Source: Acidobacteriaceae bacterium KBS 89
GTDB taxonomy: Bacteria > Acidobacteriota > Terriglobia > Terriglobales > Acidobacteriaceae
Direction: 5' to 3'
NCBI GenBank assembly: GCA_000381605.1
Contig: KB906756.1
Coordinates: forward strand, 62,001 to 126,000
DNA length: 64,000 bases
The translations under genes were made by a program, and so were the position numbers. Numbering within the stretch: the stretch's first letter is position 1; each line of letters starts with the position of its first letter. This document shows, piece after piece, positions 47,638 through 56,716 of this stretch. Below the pieces are notes generated by a model. It worked only from the letters and a program-made list of their open reading frames with translations, made no database searches and was not told the DNA's origin.

Positions 47638-48038
47638 CGACGCAGTGGAATGAGCCTGCGCAACTCTGGATCCCGAACCAATAGTCCCAGCCATACCAGC
47701 CCACCAAGGATGACCGGAAAGATAATCTCAAACGGCGAAGACCCGGCGCGCACGTGGGTTGACACCGCGCCGCCCAGATACCCCGTGAGTAGAATCGCAC
47801 CCAGGATCGAAGTCTTTGGCGTCACATAAATTGCCATACAGATCAATGCGAGCACACCAATCCCCACGCTCGCACTCAACGGATAGCCAAGCCGTGCAAA
47901 CGCCTCTACCACCGGAGCAGGCTTCATCAGATGCCCCACTCCATCGAAGACAAAAAAAAGAGCCATGAGCCAGCTAAGAATGCGTCCAGTCCAAAGCATC
48001 CCCTTCGAAATATCCTCTGTCTGCGACCTTGATTGCAT
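47634..48038 (-). CDS. DoxX-like membrane protein
   Basis: A 134-residue protein with four hydrophobic helices (LWTGRILSWLMALFFVFDGV, VGIGVLALICMAIYV, ILGAILLTGYLGGAV and a last one after FEIIFPVILGGLV). FDGVGHLMKPAPVVEAFARL is typical of the DoxX-like family. ATG 48038 has AGGGA six bases upstream; the long frame to 48230 overlaps moaD-like sequence and is rejected. Function unknown. It follows the moaD-like gene by 23 bases and may belong to that operon. Confidence 0.82.
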   Translation of the reverse strand: MQSRSQTEDISKGMLWTGRILSWLMALFFVFDGVGHLMKPAPVVEAFARLGYPLSASVGIGVLALICMAIYVTPKTSILGAILLTGYLGGAVSTHVRAGSSPFEIIFPVILGGLVWLGLLVRDPELRRLIPLRR

Positions 48039-48061
48039 CCATTCCCTCCGCCGTTTTTCGA

Positions 48062-48361
48062 TCAAATCCCTCCAGCCACCGCCCCAATCACCAGCAAAGG
48101 TTCCTTCCCCGTCGCAATCGCCTCCGGCAGCAACGCATCCGGCGACGTATGCGAAATATCCTCCTGGCATGCGAAGAACCGCAAAAAGGCCCTCCGCTTC
48201 AGCGTTCCATACTCTCGTATCGTCCCACACAGCATCGGGTACTTTGCTTCGAGTGCGTCCAGCACCGACCGCTGAGTCACAGCCCCCGGCACGTCGAGCG
48301 TGACCTCGCCCTTGACACCCGCCAGCGTTCGAAGATGCATCGGCAGCTCAACCCGGATCAT
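48062..48361 (-). CDS. MoaD/ThiS-family ubiquitin-like protein
   Basis: A 99-residue beta-grasp protein: [15 protein letters not shown] is the first strand, [17 protein letters not shown] the helix. The C-terminus reads VIGAVAGGI, so the double glycine used for thiocarboxylation is followed by one extra isoleucine, which would have to be removed or the protein acts differently. Between positions 60 and 85 there is an insertion relative to MoaD. ATG overlaps the BNR-repeat gene's stop by four bases. Pairing with a BNR protein is recurrent in bacteria, with no known role. Confidence 0.75.
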   Translation of the reverse strand: MIRVELPMHLRTLAGVKGEVTLDVPGAVTQRSVLDALEAKYPMLCGTIREYGTLKRRAFLRFFACQEDISHTSPDALLPEAIATGKEPLLVIGAVAGGI

Positions 48362-49473
48362 GCGAGCGTCTGCGCCTCAACCGAAAGCACCGCCGGCAGG
48401 TCACGCACAATCGGCGCCCAGCTATCTCCCGCATCCGACGACCCGTACACCTGTCCTCCAGTCGTGCCGAAGTACACACCACACGAGTCAAGCGAGTCGA
48501 CCGCCATCGCATCGCGCAGCACATTAACATAACAGTCCTTCTGCGGCAGCCCCTTCGTCAGCGCCTCCCACTCATTGCCGCCACTCTTACTGCGGTACAC
48601 ACGCAGCTTTCCATCCAGCGGATAGTGCTCCGAATCGCTCTTGATCGGCACCACATAGATCGTCTCCGGTTCATGCGCATGCACATCGATCACAAACCCA
48701 AAATCCGTCGGCAGATTTCCGCCCACATCCTGCCATGAATCGCCCGCATTATCGCTACGCATCACGTCCCAGTGCTTCTGCATAAACAGAGTTCCGGGCC
48801 GCGAAGGGTGCATTGCAATGTGATGGACGCAGTGCCCCACCTCGGCATCCTGATCGGGAATCTGCTGCGACCTTAACCCCTTGTTAATCGGCAACCAAGT
48901 CTGACCGCCATCGTCGGTTCGAAACGCCCCGGCGGCCGAAATAGCAATGTAGATCCGCTTAGCATCACTCGGGTCCAGAATGACCGTGTGCAGACACATC
49001 CCGCCCGCACCTGGCTGCCAGTGCGGCCCCGAACCGTGCTTGCGCAATCCCGATAGCTCCGTCCAGCTCTGTCCGCCATCCGTAGAGTTGAATAAAGCGG
49101 CGTCCTCCGCCCCGGCATACACCTCGTCCGGATTGGTCAGCGAAGGCTCCAGATGCCAAACCCGTTTGAACTCCCACGGATGCGGCGTGCCGTCGTACCA
49201 CTGGTGCGTCCCTGGCACTCCGTCATACAAAAACTTGTTCCCCGCCTGCTCCCATGTCTTGCCGCCGTCATTCGAACGCTGAATGATCTGCCCAAACCAG
49301 CCGCTGGACTGCGACGCATACAACCGGTTCGGGTCCACCGGCGAACCCTTGAGGTGATACATCTCCCATCCTGCAAAGTGCGGCCCACTTACGTCCCACT
49401 TCTCGCGCTTTCCATCCGACGTCAACACAAACGCGCCCTTGCGCGTACCCACCAGCAACCTAACTTTGCTCAT
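48358..49473 (-). CDS. BNR/sialidase-like repeat protein
   Basis: A 371-residue beta-propeller protein. Asp-box style motifs recur: [50 protein letters not shown]. It begins [20 protein letters not shown] without a signal peptide, so it is cytoplasmic, unlike true sialidases. GGAGGAGAGG precedes ATG 49473; ATG 49485 lies before that binding site and is less likely. Co-translated with the MoaD-like gene. Function unknown. Confidence 0.82.
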   Translation of the reverse strand: MSKVRLLVGTRKGAFVLTSDGKREKWDVSGPHFAGWEMYHLKGSPVDPNRLYASQSSGWFGQIIQRSNDGGKTWEQAGNKFLYDGVPGTHQWYDGTPHPWEFKRVWHLEPSLTNPDEVYAGAEDAALFNSTDGGQSWTELSGLRKHGSGPHWQPGAGGMCLHTVILDPSDAKRIYIAISAAGAFRTDDGGQTWLPINKGLRSQQIPDQDAEVGHCVHHIAMHPSRPGTLFMQKHWDVMRSDNAGDSWQDVGGNLPTDFGFVIDVHAHEPETIYVVPIKSDSEHYPLDGKLRVYRSKSGGNEWEALTKGLPQKDCYVNVLRDAMAVDSLDSCGVYFGTTGGQVYGSSDAGDSWAPIVRDLPAVLSVEAQTLA

Positions 49474-49567
49474 CCTCTCCTCCATTTTTTGGGCACTCTC
49501 GCCCCATAGTCTCGCGGTCAGTCATACCGTCGCACCGAGCCAATGTATCACCAACGCACCGTCATCT

Positions 49568-50752
49568 CTACTGATTCCCAAACGAAATAATCAGCTGATC
49601 AAGTGGCATCGCTCCTTTAACTTGCGGAGCAGATGTGCTTGGCGTCACGGCAAGCGGAGTCCCTTTTTCCTCAGCCTCATCAAAAGCTTTTGTACCCGGC
49701 GTCCTCCCGGCAATTTGAAAATGTCTCATCTCATACGGCAACCCGTTCGCTGCAAGCGACGACGACCTGTCGGTCACCTGAAAATGAAGATGAGGCGCGA
49801 CCGAGTTGCCGGAGTTTCCCACCAGACCGAGCAACCGGCCCATCTTAACAGTCTCTCCTACGCGAACCTGTATGCTCCCTCGTTGCATATGCGCGTACAT
49901 CGCATAGCGATGTTCCCCCAAATCCAGAATGATAGAATTTCCATCCGACTGATCCAGTGAGATATTGCTGGGATATTTGCCAGGAGTCTGCTCCGGAAGA
50001 CCATCGGTCACCGACGCGACAACGGCATCCGCGACCGCAATCACCGGCTTGCCAAAGATCGTATAGCTCTCGAGCTTTTCGCGATCTCCTGCGTAAATGC
50101 GGCCTTGCGCATCCAGCTGCTCCCAATCCACCGCAAAGCGCTGGGCAAGCCATACGTGCCCATTGACCGGCAGCGCAGCCCGCGTGTGCCTGCTCGCGTC
50201 GCAGCACGAATCCGCCGAAACATACCCCGCCCCCAGCAGGGGAGGACCGATCAACACAACCGGCTTGCGGTCCACTGGTACCCCGCCGCCACTTTCGCTC
50301 ATCTCCTGGTGACCCGCCGGCGCCGCGTTCACATGCATCGTGATGCGATGCGAAAGCAGACGCGGAATCGTCGCTCCGGGCTCAAGCGTGACGTGAAGAA
50401 AAAGCAGTGCCTGCACGCTCGGCGCCAGCGTCCCTGCAGACTCACGCTGGCCTGCCGCCTGCAGCCTGCCGGCAATCGCAGCGGCGTCGAGGCTTTGAAG
50501 AACATCGCCATCGCCCAGCACCTCAACTTTCTCCACCACAACATCCCCACTCGAAAAATTCGTCACCCACAGCTCATAGACAAGATGTACCCGCCCATCC
50601 GAGCCCATAAAGGGAACGGGCGCGTCCTGCATATCAAGCAGCAGTGGAGTCATCTCCTCTGGCACGTCGGCACGCCCGGCCGACGCATAGACCACGAGCG
50701 CCACAAAAATCGGCAGGATCGGCACAACGAAGGAACGACTAAGAATTCGCAT
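49568..50752 (-). CDS. M23-family metallopeptidase, exported
   Basis: A 394-residue protein. Signal peptide MRILSRSFVVPILPIFVAL to ASAGRA. A beta-rich middle domain (residues 30-170) is followed by the LytM domain: HVWLAQRFAVDWEQLD holds the first zinc ligands, VGNSGNSVAPHLHFQVTD the HxH motif. The lysostaphin-type HLH is intact. Probably cleaves peptide cross-bridges in peptidoglycan or regulates such an enzyme. ATG 50752 is chosen because the upstream extension to 50875 lacks any membrane segment before the signal peptide. Confidence 0.88.
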   Translation of the reverse strand: MRILSRSFVVPILPIFVALVVYASAGRADVPEEMTPLLLDMQDAPVPFMGSDGRVHLVYELWVTNFSSGDVVVEKVEVLGDGDVLQSLDAAAIAGRLQAAGQRESAGTLAPSVQALLFLHVTLEPGATIPRLLSHRITMHVNAAPAGHQEMSESGGGVPVDRKPVVLIGPPLLGAGYVSADSCCDASRHTRAALPVNGHVWLAQRFAVDWEQLDAQGRIYAGDREKLESYTIFGKPVIAVADAVVASVTDGLPEQTPGKYPSNISLDQSDGNSIILDLGEHRYAMYAHMQRGSIQVRVGETVKMGRLLGLVGNSGNSVAPHLHFQVTDRSSSLAANGLPYEMRHFQIAGRTPGTKAFDEAEEKGTPLAVTPSTSAPQVKGAMPLDQLIISFGNQ

Positions 50753-51011
50753 TGCTTTGTTTCCCCGTTGCGTTTCGGAGTCTAGTGCTCCATTACAGTG
50801 ACCCGAATTGCAATCGAAGCGAGTCGAGCCCAGTGACAACGCCAAAAGACCAGCACTGACCGCCGGTCCAAACACCTCAGCGCGACACAGACAGACTAGT
50901 CAAACTATGGGATCCTCACAACTGAGGAGAACAAAATCCCTAGGTGCCTCGCCCTCCCACCCGTTACACTCATCCCAACATCCACAGCCTTCATCCGCGC
51001 AGGAGCACCCT

Positions 51012-52250
51012 TTGGCACGATTCACCGGTCTACTCGGTCTCATCACCTTCCTCGGCCTCGCCTACGCCTTCTCCACCAACCGCCGCGCCATCAACTGGCG
51101 CACCGTAGCCTGGGGCCTCGGCCTGCAGATCATCTTCGCCTTCCTCGTCATCAAGTGGAGCCTCGGTCAGCGCATCCTCAGCAGCATCTCCTCAGTCATC
51201 ACCGGCCTCCTTGGACACTCCGCCGACGGCTCCTCGCTCGTCTTCGGCCGCATGGGCACTCCCGGGGACGCACTCGCTACCCTCGCCTTCGCCGTTCTGC
51301 CCACCATCATCTTCGTCTCCGCCTTCTTCGCCATCATGTACCACATCGGCCTCATGCAGCAGATCATCAAAGCCGTCGCCTGGATCATGCAGCGAACCAT
51401 GGGAACCTCAGGAGCCGAATCCACCAACGTCGCCGCCAGCATCTTCATGGGTCAGACCGAAGCCCCTCTCACCATTCGCCCCTTCCTGGCCGGCGCCACT
51501 CGTTCCGAGCTCATGGTCATCATGACCTCCGGCATGGCCCACGTCTCCGGCGGCATCATGGCCGCCTACATCAGCTTCGGCATCAACGCCAAAGATCTTC
51601 TCTCCGCCGTCATCATGACCGCACCCGGCACCATCCTCGTAGCCAAAATGCTGGTCCCCGAAACCGAGGTTCCCGCTACCGCCGGCACCGTTCACATGCC
51701 GCCCAACGAAGAGCACAAGAACGAAAACTTTGTCGCCGCCATCGCCCGCGGCACCATCGACGGCGGCCAGTTAGCCTTCAACGTCGCCATCATGCTCATC
51801 AGCTTCGTCGCCCTCGTCGGCCTCGCCAACGCCATCATGCTCGGCATCTCCAACTTCCTCTGGGCGCACGGCCACATCCCCTTCCCCCACTCACTCAACG
51901 CGATCCTCGGAGTCATAGGAGCACCCGTCGCCTGGCTCATAGGCATCCCCTGGTCCGAGGCCCGCACCATCGGCGATCTCCTCGGCACCCGCACCATGAT
52001 CAACGAGTTCGTCGCCTTCACCCAGCTCGGCCTGATTAAATCCACCCTCACTCCAAGCACCTTCTCCATCGCCACCTTCGCCCTCTGCGGCTTCGCCAAC
52101 GTCGGCAGCATCGGCATGCAGATCGGCGGCATCGGCGCACTCGTCCCCAACCGTCGCAACGACCTCGCCCAACTTGGCCTTCGAGCCATGCTCGCAGGAA
52201 CCATGGCCAACCTCATGTCCGCCAGCATCGTCTCCATGCTCATCAAATAG
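51012..52250 (+). CDS. nupC: Concentrative nucleoside transporter (CNT)
   Basis: A 412-residue inner-membrane symporter with about ten helices. GQTEAPLTIRPFL and INEFVAFTQLG are the two hallmark half-helix motifs that bind the nucleoside base and ribose; ALCGFANVGSIGMQIGGIGAL is the other conserved repeat. TTG 51012 follows AGGAG (51001-51005) by six bases; the frame upstream to 50808 is a hydrophilic extension with no match to the family. Supplies nucleosides to the cytidine deaminase and phosphorylase encoded at 45780-47637. Confidence 0.92.
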   Translation: MARFTGLLGLITFLGLAYAFSTNRRAINWRTVAWGLGLQIIFAFLVIKWSLGQRILSSISSVITGLLGHSADGSSLVFGRMGTPGDALATLAFAVLPTIIFVSAFFAIMYHIGLMQQIIKAVAWIMQRTMGTSGAESTNVAASIFMGQTEAPLTIRPFLAGATRSELMVIMTSGMAHVSGGIMAAYISFGINAKDLLSAVIMTAPGTILVAKMLVPETEVPATAGTVHMPPNEEHKNENFVAAIARGTIDGGQLAFNVAIMLISFVALVGLANAIMLGISNFLWAHGHIPFPHSLNAILGVIGAPVAWLIGIPWSEARTIGDLLGTRTMINEFVAFTQLGLIKSTLTPSTFSIATFALCGFANVGSIGMQIGGIGALVPNRRNDLAQLGLRAMLAGTMANLMSASIVSMLIK

Positions 52251-52265
52251 CCAACAGAGGAATAC

Positions 52266-52874
52266 ATGGCAAACCGAATCTCCCTTGCTGCCATCTTGGC
52301 GCTCTCAACGACACTGCAAACAGTAGCGCAGACCGTGCCTCCTCCGAACTCAGCAAAATCACAATCCGCCCCGGACAGCAGCGCCGAGATGAAACAAATA
52401 TGTCTCCAGGACCAATACGATCGCGGCAACAATCCCTATGCGAAGCCCGGAGATCCCCAACCCAAGGCACTTCCTGGCGCCGAAAGAAGACGAAACGACG
52501 ATGCCCGCGAGGTCCGGGTAAAAGAACTCTTGGAAAAAGGTCTGCTCCGTACGGGAACCGATTACTACCGCGCAGCCCTCGTCTTCCAACATAGCGGTAA
52601 TTCAGACGGGACGCTCTTGGCACATGTCCTGGCAGAGGTCGCCTTATCCAAGGGAGAACCCTCGGCGTTGTGGCTCTCTGCTGCGACGCTTGACCGTTAC
52701 CTGGTGCAGATCAAGCAAAAACAAATCTTCGGCACCCAATTCCAATCGCTGCCGCGCACCGATGAGACCAAACCATTCCTTTTTGTTCAGGACGACCTCG
52801 AACCGGCTGTTGTCACCGATCCCTTACGAGCTGAATTTGTATCAAACCCTTCGTTAAACAAGAGCAAGGAATAG
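52266..52874 (+). CDS. Secreted protein with DUF6624-like region
   Basis: A 202-residue protein with a signal peptide (MANRISLAAILALSTTLQTV then AQT). The middle part AALVFQHSGNSDGTLLAHVL and KGEPSALWLSAATLDRYLVQ resembles DUF6624 proteins, though I am not certain. The spacing of 15 bases after the CNT gene suggests co-transcription, without an obvious functional link. Function unknown. Confidence 0.7.
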   Translation: MANRISLAAILALSTTLQTVAQTVPPPNSAKSQSAPDSSAEMKQICLQDQYDRGNNPYAKPGDPQPKALPGAERRRNDDAREVRVKELLEKGLLRTGTDYYRAALVFQHSGNSDGTLLAHVLAEVALSKGEPSALWLSAATLDRYLVQIKQKQIFGTQFQSLPRTDETKPFLFVQDDLEPAVVTDPLRAEFVSNPSLNKSKE

Positions 52875-53040
52875 ATGCCTCATCAATCGACAGCGGGCTG
52901 AACCCCTGTCCTGCTGTAGAGCAGATGAAGAACAGATCAACCCATTAGGCCTCTCCTACTCCCGACCGCACCGGAAAAAAAGAACCCAAATCGCACTTCA
53001 CAGACTCATACCATCACTACATCGAGCACCACAGGAGTCT

Positions 53041-53448
53041 ATGGATCCGCAGAACGCTTCTACGCTCGCCGCGAACAAAGCCCTCGCCCTCAAAGCCCTC
53101 ACAGGCGTCTTCAACGATCGTGACTTCTCTCTCTTCGATCAAATCTTCGCTCCCGACTACATCCAGCACAACCCCACCGTCGCAACCGGCTGTGCGGGCC
53201 TGAAGGAGATCGCTCCACATCTCTCTCCCGAACTCCACTACACGCCCGGCATCATAGTTGCCGAAGGCGATTACGTCATGGTCCACGGCCGCTACATCGG
53301 TTGGGGGCCGAAGCCTCTCGTCGGCGTCGATATCTTTCGCATCGCCGACGGACTCCTTCGCGAACACTGGGACGTCCTTCAGGAAGAAGTTCCAGCCTCA
53401 CAGACAAAGAGCGGCAACCCAATGTTCACGGGCCCGCAACCCTCCTAA
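53041..53448 (+). CDS. SnoaL-like (NTF2-fold) protein
   Basis: A 135-residue small alpha/beta protein. The series LKALTGVFNDRDFSLFDQIF, DYIQHNPTVATG, EGDYVMVHGRYIGWG and VDIFRIADGLLREHWDVLQ is the pattern of SnoaL-like polyketide-cyclase/ester-cyclase relatives (NTF2 fold). AGGAG stands four bases before ATG 53041. The pocket could bind a small hydrophobic ligand; nothing here tells which. Convergent with the peroxiredoxin-like gene. Confidence 0.85.
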   Translation: MDPQNASTLAANKALALKALTGVFNDRDFSLFDQIFAPDYIQHNPTVATGCAGLKEIAPHLSPELHYTPGIIVAEGDYVMVHGRYIGWGPKPLVGVDIFRIADGLLREHWDVLQEEVPASQTKSGNPMFTGPQPS

Positions 53449-53477
53449 TCAGGAGCACGAACGCTTCACCACTCGCG

Positions 53478-54020
53478 TCAGGCAACCAGCTTCAAATAAT
53501 TCGGCTCATCCGCAATCGTCTTATACCGAAACTGCCGCACAATCTTCGGCCCCTTCAAAAAGAAGATGCCCTGCATCTGATGGCCATCTTCTTTAATCGC
53601 CCCGATTCCATGCTTGAAGAGAGCACCCTTCAACCATCCCACCCACACCGCAGGCTGGAACAACGTCAACGCCGGATGCATCCGAGGCAACGCAAACAAA
53701 GGCAGCTGATACACCCGCGCCTCGGGATCACTGACCCGCTCCACGTCCCCAATCCCGTAGTAATCGAAGAACGGCTTCGCGCGCTCAGGTGAGCCAAGAT
53801 GGACAAACACCGGCCGCACACCGCGCCGGTCCAACTCCCCACGAAGATCCGCAACATCGCTGATAGCCTGCCGGCAAAAAGAGCACCCGAAGTGCCGCAA
53901 AAATACCAGCAGGACCGGCGACGCCTCCGCCAACGCCAACAGGCTAACACCCGACTCGGTCCTAATGTCAGCGAGCACCCGCGCGATCTCGTCCGGAGAG
54001 TTCGTATCCGCGCCTATCAT
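53478..54020 (-). CDS. Peroxiredoxin-like thioredoxin-fold protein
   Basis: A 180-residue protein of the AhpC/TSA-2 kind. A redox CxxC is seen in LRHFGCSFCRQAISDVADL, then FVHLGSPERAKPFFDYYGI, matching SelL-related peroxiredoxin-like proteins, which reduce peroxides or quinones. No signal peptide, so cytoplasmic. Stand-alone gene on the minus strand. Confidence 0.83.
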   Translation of the reverse strand: MIGADTNSPDEIARVLADIRTESGVSLLALAEASPVLLVFLRHFGCSFCRQAISDVADLRGELDRRGVRPVFVHLGSPERAKPFFDYYGIGDVERVSDPEARVYQLPLFALPRMHPALTLFQPAVWVGWLKGALFKHGIGAIKEDGHQMQGIFFLKGPKIVRQFRYKTIADEPNYLKLVA

Positions 54021-54062
54021 CGGGCTGCGACCTTCCTGTCTGATTCTAGATCTTCCGTACGC

Positions 54063-54359
54063 TTATTTCGCACGTTTCGACGGAACGAGTGACAACAGAG
54101 ACTCCGTCGCGTTGCGTACGGTTGGCCGACTAAGGCACTCCATGGGGCACTCGCGGTTTATTGCTTCGATGGTGGCCATTGCGGCCACAAGGTTAATCTT
54201 TTGCAAGCGATAGAGTCCGAGGAGTCTGTCGTAATCCGCAGCCGAAACCAGGCATTGTTCCCTCCGGGCCCCATTGGCAGGTCTGTGCTTCTTCTCAAAC
54301 ACTCCATCGTCAGCGCCGAACCACGACGCCACATTTTCCGGATCGAACGTACCGCTCAT
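54063..54359 (-). CDS. Small hypothetical protein
   Basis: A 98-residue soluble protein without recognised family. The C-terminal half (DYDRLLGLYRLQKINLVAAM, then ATIEAINREC) should form one or two helices. ATG 54359 has only a weak AAGAAAG upstream; an in-frame ATG at 54419 lacks any. First of several short minus-strand genes up to 55434. Could be a chance frame. Confidence 0.4.
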   Translation of the reverse strand: MSGTFDPENVASWFGADDGVFEKKHRPANGARREQCLVSAADYDRLLGLYRLQKINLVAAMATIEAINRECPMECLSRPTVRNATESLLSLVPSKRAK

Positions 54360-54710
54360 CTTTCTTGGCCCTCGAGCTCTGCATTGGAAGGATTCCAATA
54401 GCCTACACTGGCCGGCCATGGCTTGCTAGTAATTCGTCTTCCTTCGAATCCCGTTTTGGGATTAGCCAGCGAAAAGTTCTCCGAAAACTGTAATATTTCG
54501 CCGTCCCCGCCATAAACCAATAAGAATCAATGGTTTGTGGCTTCGTACCAAGTAACAGCAACAACCGAAGTGCATTGCCATGCGTGAGTTGCGTGGTCCC
54601 AATCGATTGTTGACTGCCGCCCAGGCATCCCCCACGGGGGAATGACAATCAAACCTAAAAGGAAAGTGAACACCTAAAGCAAATCTGCCTTAGTTTCACT
54701 CTGGAAACAC
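54360..54710. other. Non-coding region with hairpins
   Basis: Together with the following terminator this is about 400 bases without a supported gene. It holds a short hairpin CATCCCC/GGGGAATG around 54626-54645 and a longer one (next entry). A TTG-started minus-strand frame of 81 codons at 54403-54648 has no ribosome binding site and was not accepted. Confidence 0.5.
54665..54700 (+). ncRNA. Candidate hairpin RNA element
   Basis: AGTGAA (54665-54670) pairs with TTCACT (54695-54700), and inside it CTAAAGCA pairs with TGCCTTAG with one mismatch around a four-base loop. Just downstream stands a strong terminator with a T-run on the same strand, so a small RNA on the plus strand is possible. 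No promoter was found. Confidence 0.35.
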
Positions 54711-54762
54711 AAAGCTCCCATCACCATTACCTCTAAGCAGGTGTGGTGTTGGGAGCTTTTTT
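54711..54762 (+). terminator. Strong hairpin terminator, possibly bidirectional
   Basis: AAAGCTCCCATCACC (54711-54725) pairs with GGTGTTGGGAGCTTT (54745-54759), 14 of 15 bases, and six T follow on the plus strand. In the minus direction the tail is only TTTGTGTTT, but that would place it 12 bases after the end of the small gene at 54774. It may end that gene, a plus-strand small RNA, or both. Confidence 0.75.
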
Positions 54763-54773
54763 CATGATGCACT

Positions 54774-55001
54774 TTAGACTACCAACTCATAGGGCGAGTC
54801 GGTCCCCTTAAATGGAGGACGGAAGCAACATACACACGTCATCTTGTGGGAGATCCATGCTGCCTGTGCGGCGGCAAGGTTCTGATGTGCTTCCATGGGA
54901 CAGAGATCAGAATAATCTTCGAGTCGAGCGACGATGAGTATTGCATCGTCAAGACTCCGCGTGAGTATTGCTTCAACAGCACATGTATTCATCCCGAACA
55001 T
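54774..55001 (-). CDS. Small hypothetical protein
   Basis: A 75-residue product, no family recognised. Supported mainly by its start: GGGAGG at 55009-55014 stands seven bases before ATG 55001, and a strong hairpin follows the stop. Most residues in the first half are helix-forming (AVEAILTRSLDDAILIVARL), then AHQNLAAAQAAWISH and a cysteine pattern CVCC. The open frame continues upstream to 55172 without another good start. Confidence 0.5.
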   Translation of the reverse strand: MFGMNTCAVEAILTRSLDDAILIVARLEDYSDLCPMEAHQNLAAAQAAWISHKMTCVCCFRPPFKGTDSPYELVV

Positions 55002-55230
55002 ACAAACGCCTCCCGAGTTAGCCGGCCCGCGACGGGGGATATCCATTGAGCAGGGTACTGCCGCCCTACTGAGGAGTCGTTGCCCAAAGGCAATTTCACA
55101 AATATTCCGGCTCGTCGTCGTTAAGGCAGCAGGGACAGTAACTTCAGTAAAGAAGGCGGGGTAGCTGGGCAAGTGACAGATGCAAGCGATGAGCTGTTCT
55201 CAACGAAGGAGTAGTAACGTCCACAGATCG

Positions 55231-55434
55231 CTACTTTGCCTTCATTTGAAGTTGAATGCCGGCGATGCGTTCGTTTATCAGCGCGATTGACTGAGGCCAA
55301 GTCTTAAAAGTTTCTGTCGTATATCCCTCGTCAAAAGTCGGTGGATGAGGTTCTTTTGCGGCGTGTTTGCGCTTGGCTTCTTCCAGCCTTCCCTCGAAGT
55401 AAACTAGTCGCTGTTTGAGATCTTCTAAGCTCAC
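55231..55434 (-). CDS. Small coiled-coil hypothetical protein, probably leaderless
   Basis: A 67-residue charged protein (LEDLKQRLVYFEGRLEEAKR at the start, then ALINERIAGIQLQMKAK at the end) with two helices likely to form a coiled coil. GTG 55434 lacks a ribosome binding site but stands nine bases after a plausible -10 box, so the mRNA may begin at or near the start codon. TTG 55461 is an alternative that lies upstream of this -10. Divergent from dinB. Confidence 0.5.
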   Translation of the reverse strand: MSLEDLKQRLVYFEGRLEEAKRKHAAKEPHPPTFDEGYTTETFKTWPQSIALINERIAGIQLQMKAK

Positions 55435-55443
55435 GGGTTTAAG

Positions 55444-55471
55444 GCTATACCCACGGGGCAAGAAGGCTCAA
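55444..55471 (-). promoter_or_regulatory. Possible promoter of the small coiled-coil gene
   Basis: On the minus strand TTGAGC (55466-55471) and TATAGC (55444-55449) are 16 bases apart, and GTG 55434 follows the second box by nine bases. Confidence 0.35.
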
Positions 55472-55606
55472 GTTCAGCACAGTTTGGCTATATTTTCACA
55501 GGCACTGCTCGAGTTGCGTCGTCCTTGCCATGGAGCCCGAGAGTTGCGACGGGTCCATTACACATCGACATACTGGTTGCAAACCGAAAGCAGACTATGG
55601 TGCCCA

Positions 55607-56674
55607 ATGAGCGTCCGGAAGATTGTTCACATCGATATGGATGCGTTCTATGCCTCCGTCGAACAGCGAGATGATGCGCGGCTGCGGGGCAAGCCCGTCG
55701 TCGTGGCCTGGAGAGGCAATCGATCTGTTGTCTGTGCGGCTTCGTACGAGGCCCGGCGCTTTGGTGTTCGTTCGGCGATGCCGGCGGTCCGCGCCGAACG
55801 TCTATGCCCCGAGGCTATCTTCGTCCCCCCCGACTTTCCACGCTATCGAGCTGTTTCACGGATGGTGAGGGAGATCTTTCAGGAACACACTGACCTGGTC
55901 GAGCCGTTGTCCCTGGATGAGGCCTATCTTGACCTCACCGAAAACAAAACGGGTTTGCTTACTGCGACACGCGTGGCCCGGGCCATTCGAGAGCGCATCC
56001 GTCAGGAATTGCAACTCACGGCGTCAGCTGGTGTAGCGCCTAATAAATTTCTAGCAAAGATCGCCTCCGACTGGCGCAAGCCGGATGGACTTTTCGTGAT
56101 CCAGCCAGATGAGGTCGACCCGTTTCTACGGCCACTGCCAGTGGAGAGGCTCCCCGGCGTGGGCAAGGTGACGGCAGAGAGGTTGAAACAAATTGGCGCG
56201 CAGACCGTTGGAGAGCTGCGCGGTCTGGAGATGGCCACGCTAGAGGGGCAATTCGGACGGTATGGTGTCCGTCTCTACGAACTTTCAAGAGGCGTCGACC
56301 ACAGTAAGGTCGTTCCGAACCGGCCCACGCAGTCCGTCTCAGCCGAAGACACATTTGAGCGAGACATGCCCTTGTCTGAGACCGGTCCGGTGATATGCCG
56401 TCTCGCGGAAAAGGTCTGGTCGGCATCGCGCAATGAATCCCGCACCGCCCGCACAGTCGTGCTCAAATTGAAGACAAGCGAGTTCAACATCCTTACGCGC
56501 AGCTATACTCCTCCATCGCCTCCCGCCTCTTGCGAAGAATTGACCCAGATCGCTCTGTCGTTGAGGGAACGTATCGGTCTGGGGGTACAACAGAGGTTTC
56601 GTCTGGTTGGCGTGGGTCTGACCAACTTCCGCGAGCCAGAAGATACATCCTGGCAGTCTGCTCTTTTCAATTAA
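55607..56674 (+). CDS. dinB: DNA polymerase IV
   Basis: A 355-residue Y-family translesion polymerase. Palm motifs HIDMDAFYASVEQRDD and SLDEAYLDL hold the metal-binding acids; SAGVAPNKFLAKIASDWRKP and RLPGVGKVTAERLKQIG (helix-hairpin-helix) follow. The little-finger domain ends the protein, with no obvious beta-clamp tail. ATG 55607 is the family-like start (MSVRKIVHIDMD); the frame upstream to 55415 is not. Stand-alone gene; no LexA box was identified. Confidence 0.93.
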   Translation: MSVRKIVHIDMDAFYASVEQRDDARLRGKPVVVAWRGNRSVVCAASYEARRFGVRSAMPAVRAERLCPEAIFVPPDFPRYRAVSRMVREIFQEHTDLVEPLSLDEAYLDLTENKTGLLTATRVARAIRERIRQELQLTASAGVAPNKFLAKIASDWRKPDGLFVIQPDEVDPFLRPLPVERLPGVGKVTAERLKQIGAQTVGELRGLEMATLEGQFGRYGVRLYELSRGVDHSKVVPNRPTQSVSAEDTFERDMPLSETGPVICRLAEKVWSASRNESRTARTVVLKLKTSEFNILTRSYTPPSPPASCEELTQIALSLRERIGLGVQQRFRLVGVGLTNFREPEDTSWQSALFN

Positions 56675-56716
56675 CTTTGCTCGTGCGTGGGAACAATTCA
56701 GAAAAGACGTCGCAGC

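Noticed and set aside
50808-51011. 68-residue extension of the CNT transporter
   Set aside because: Hydrophilic, low-complexity and preceded by no binding site; TTG 51012 with AGGAG six bases upstream fits the family.
54403-54648. 81-codon TTG-started frame on the minus strand
   Set aside because: No binding site, no family, and it covers a strong hairpin.
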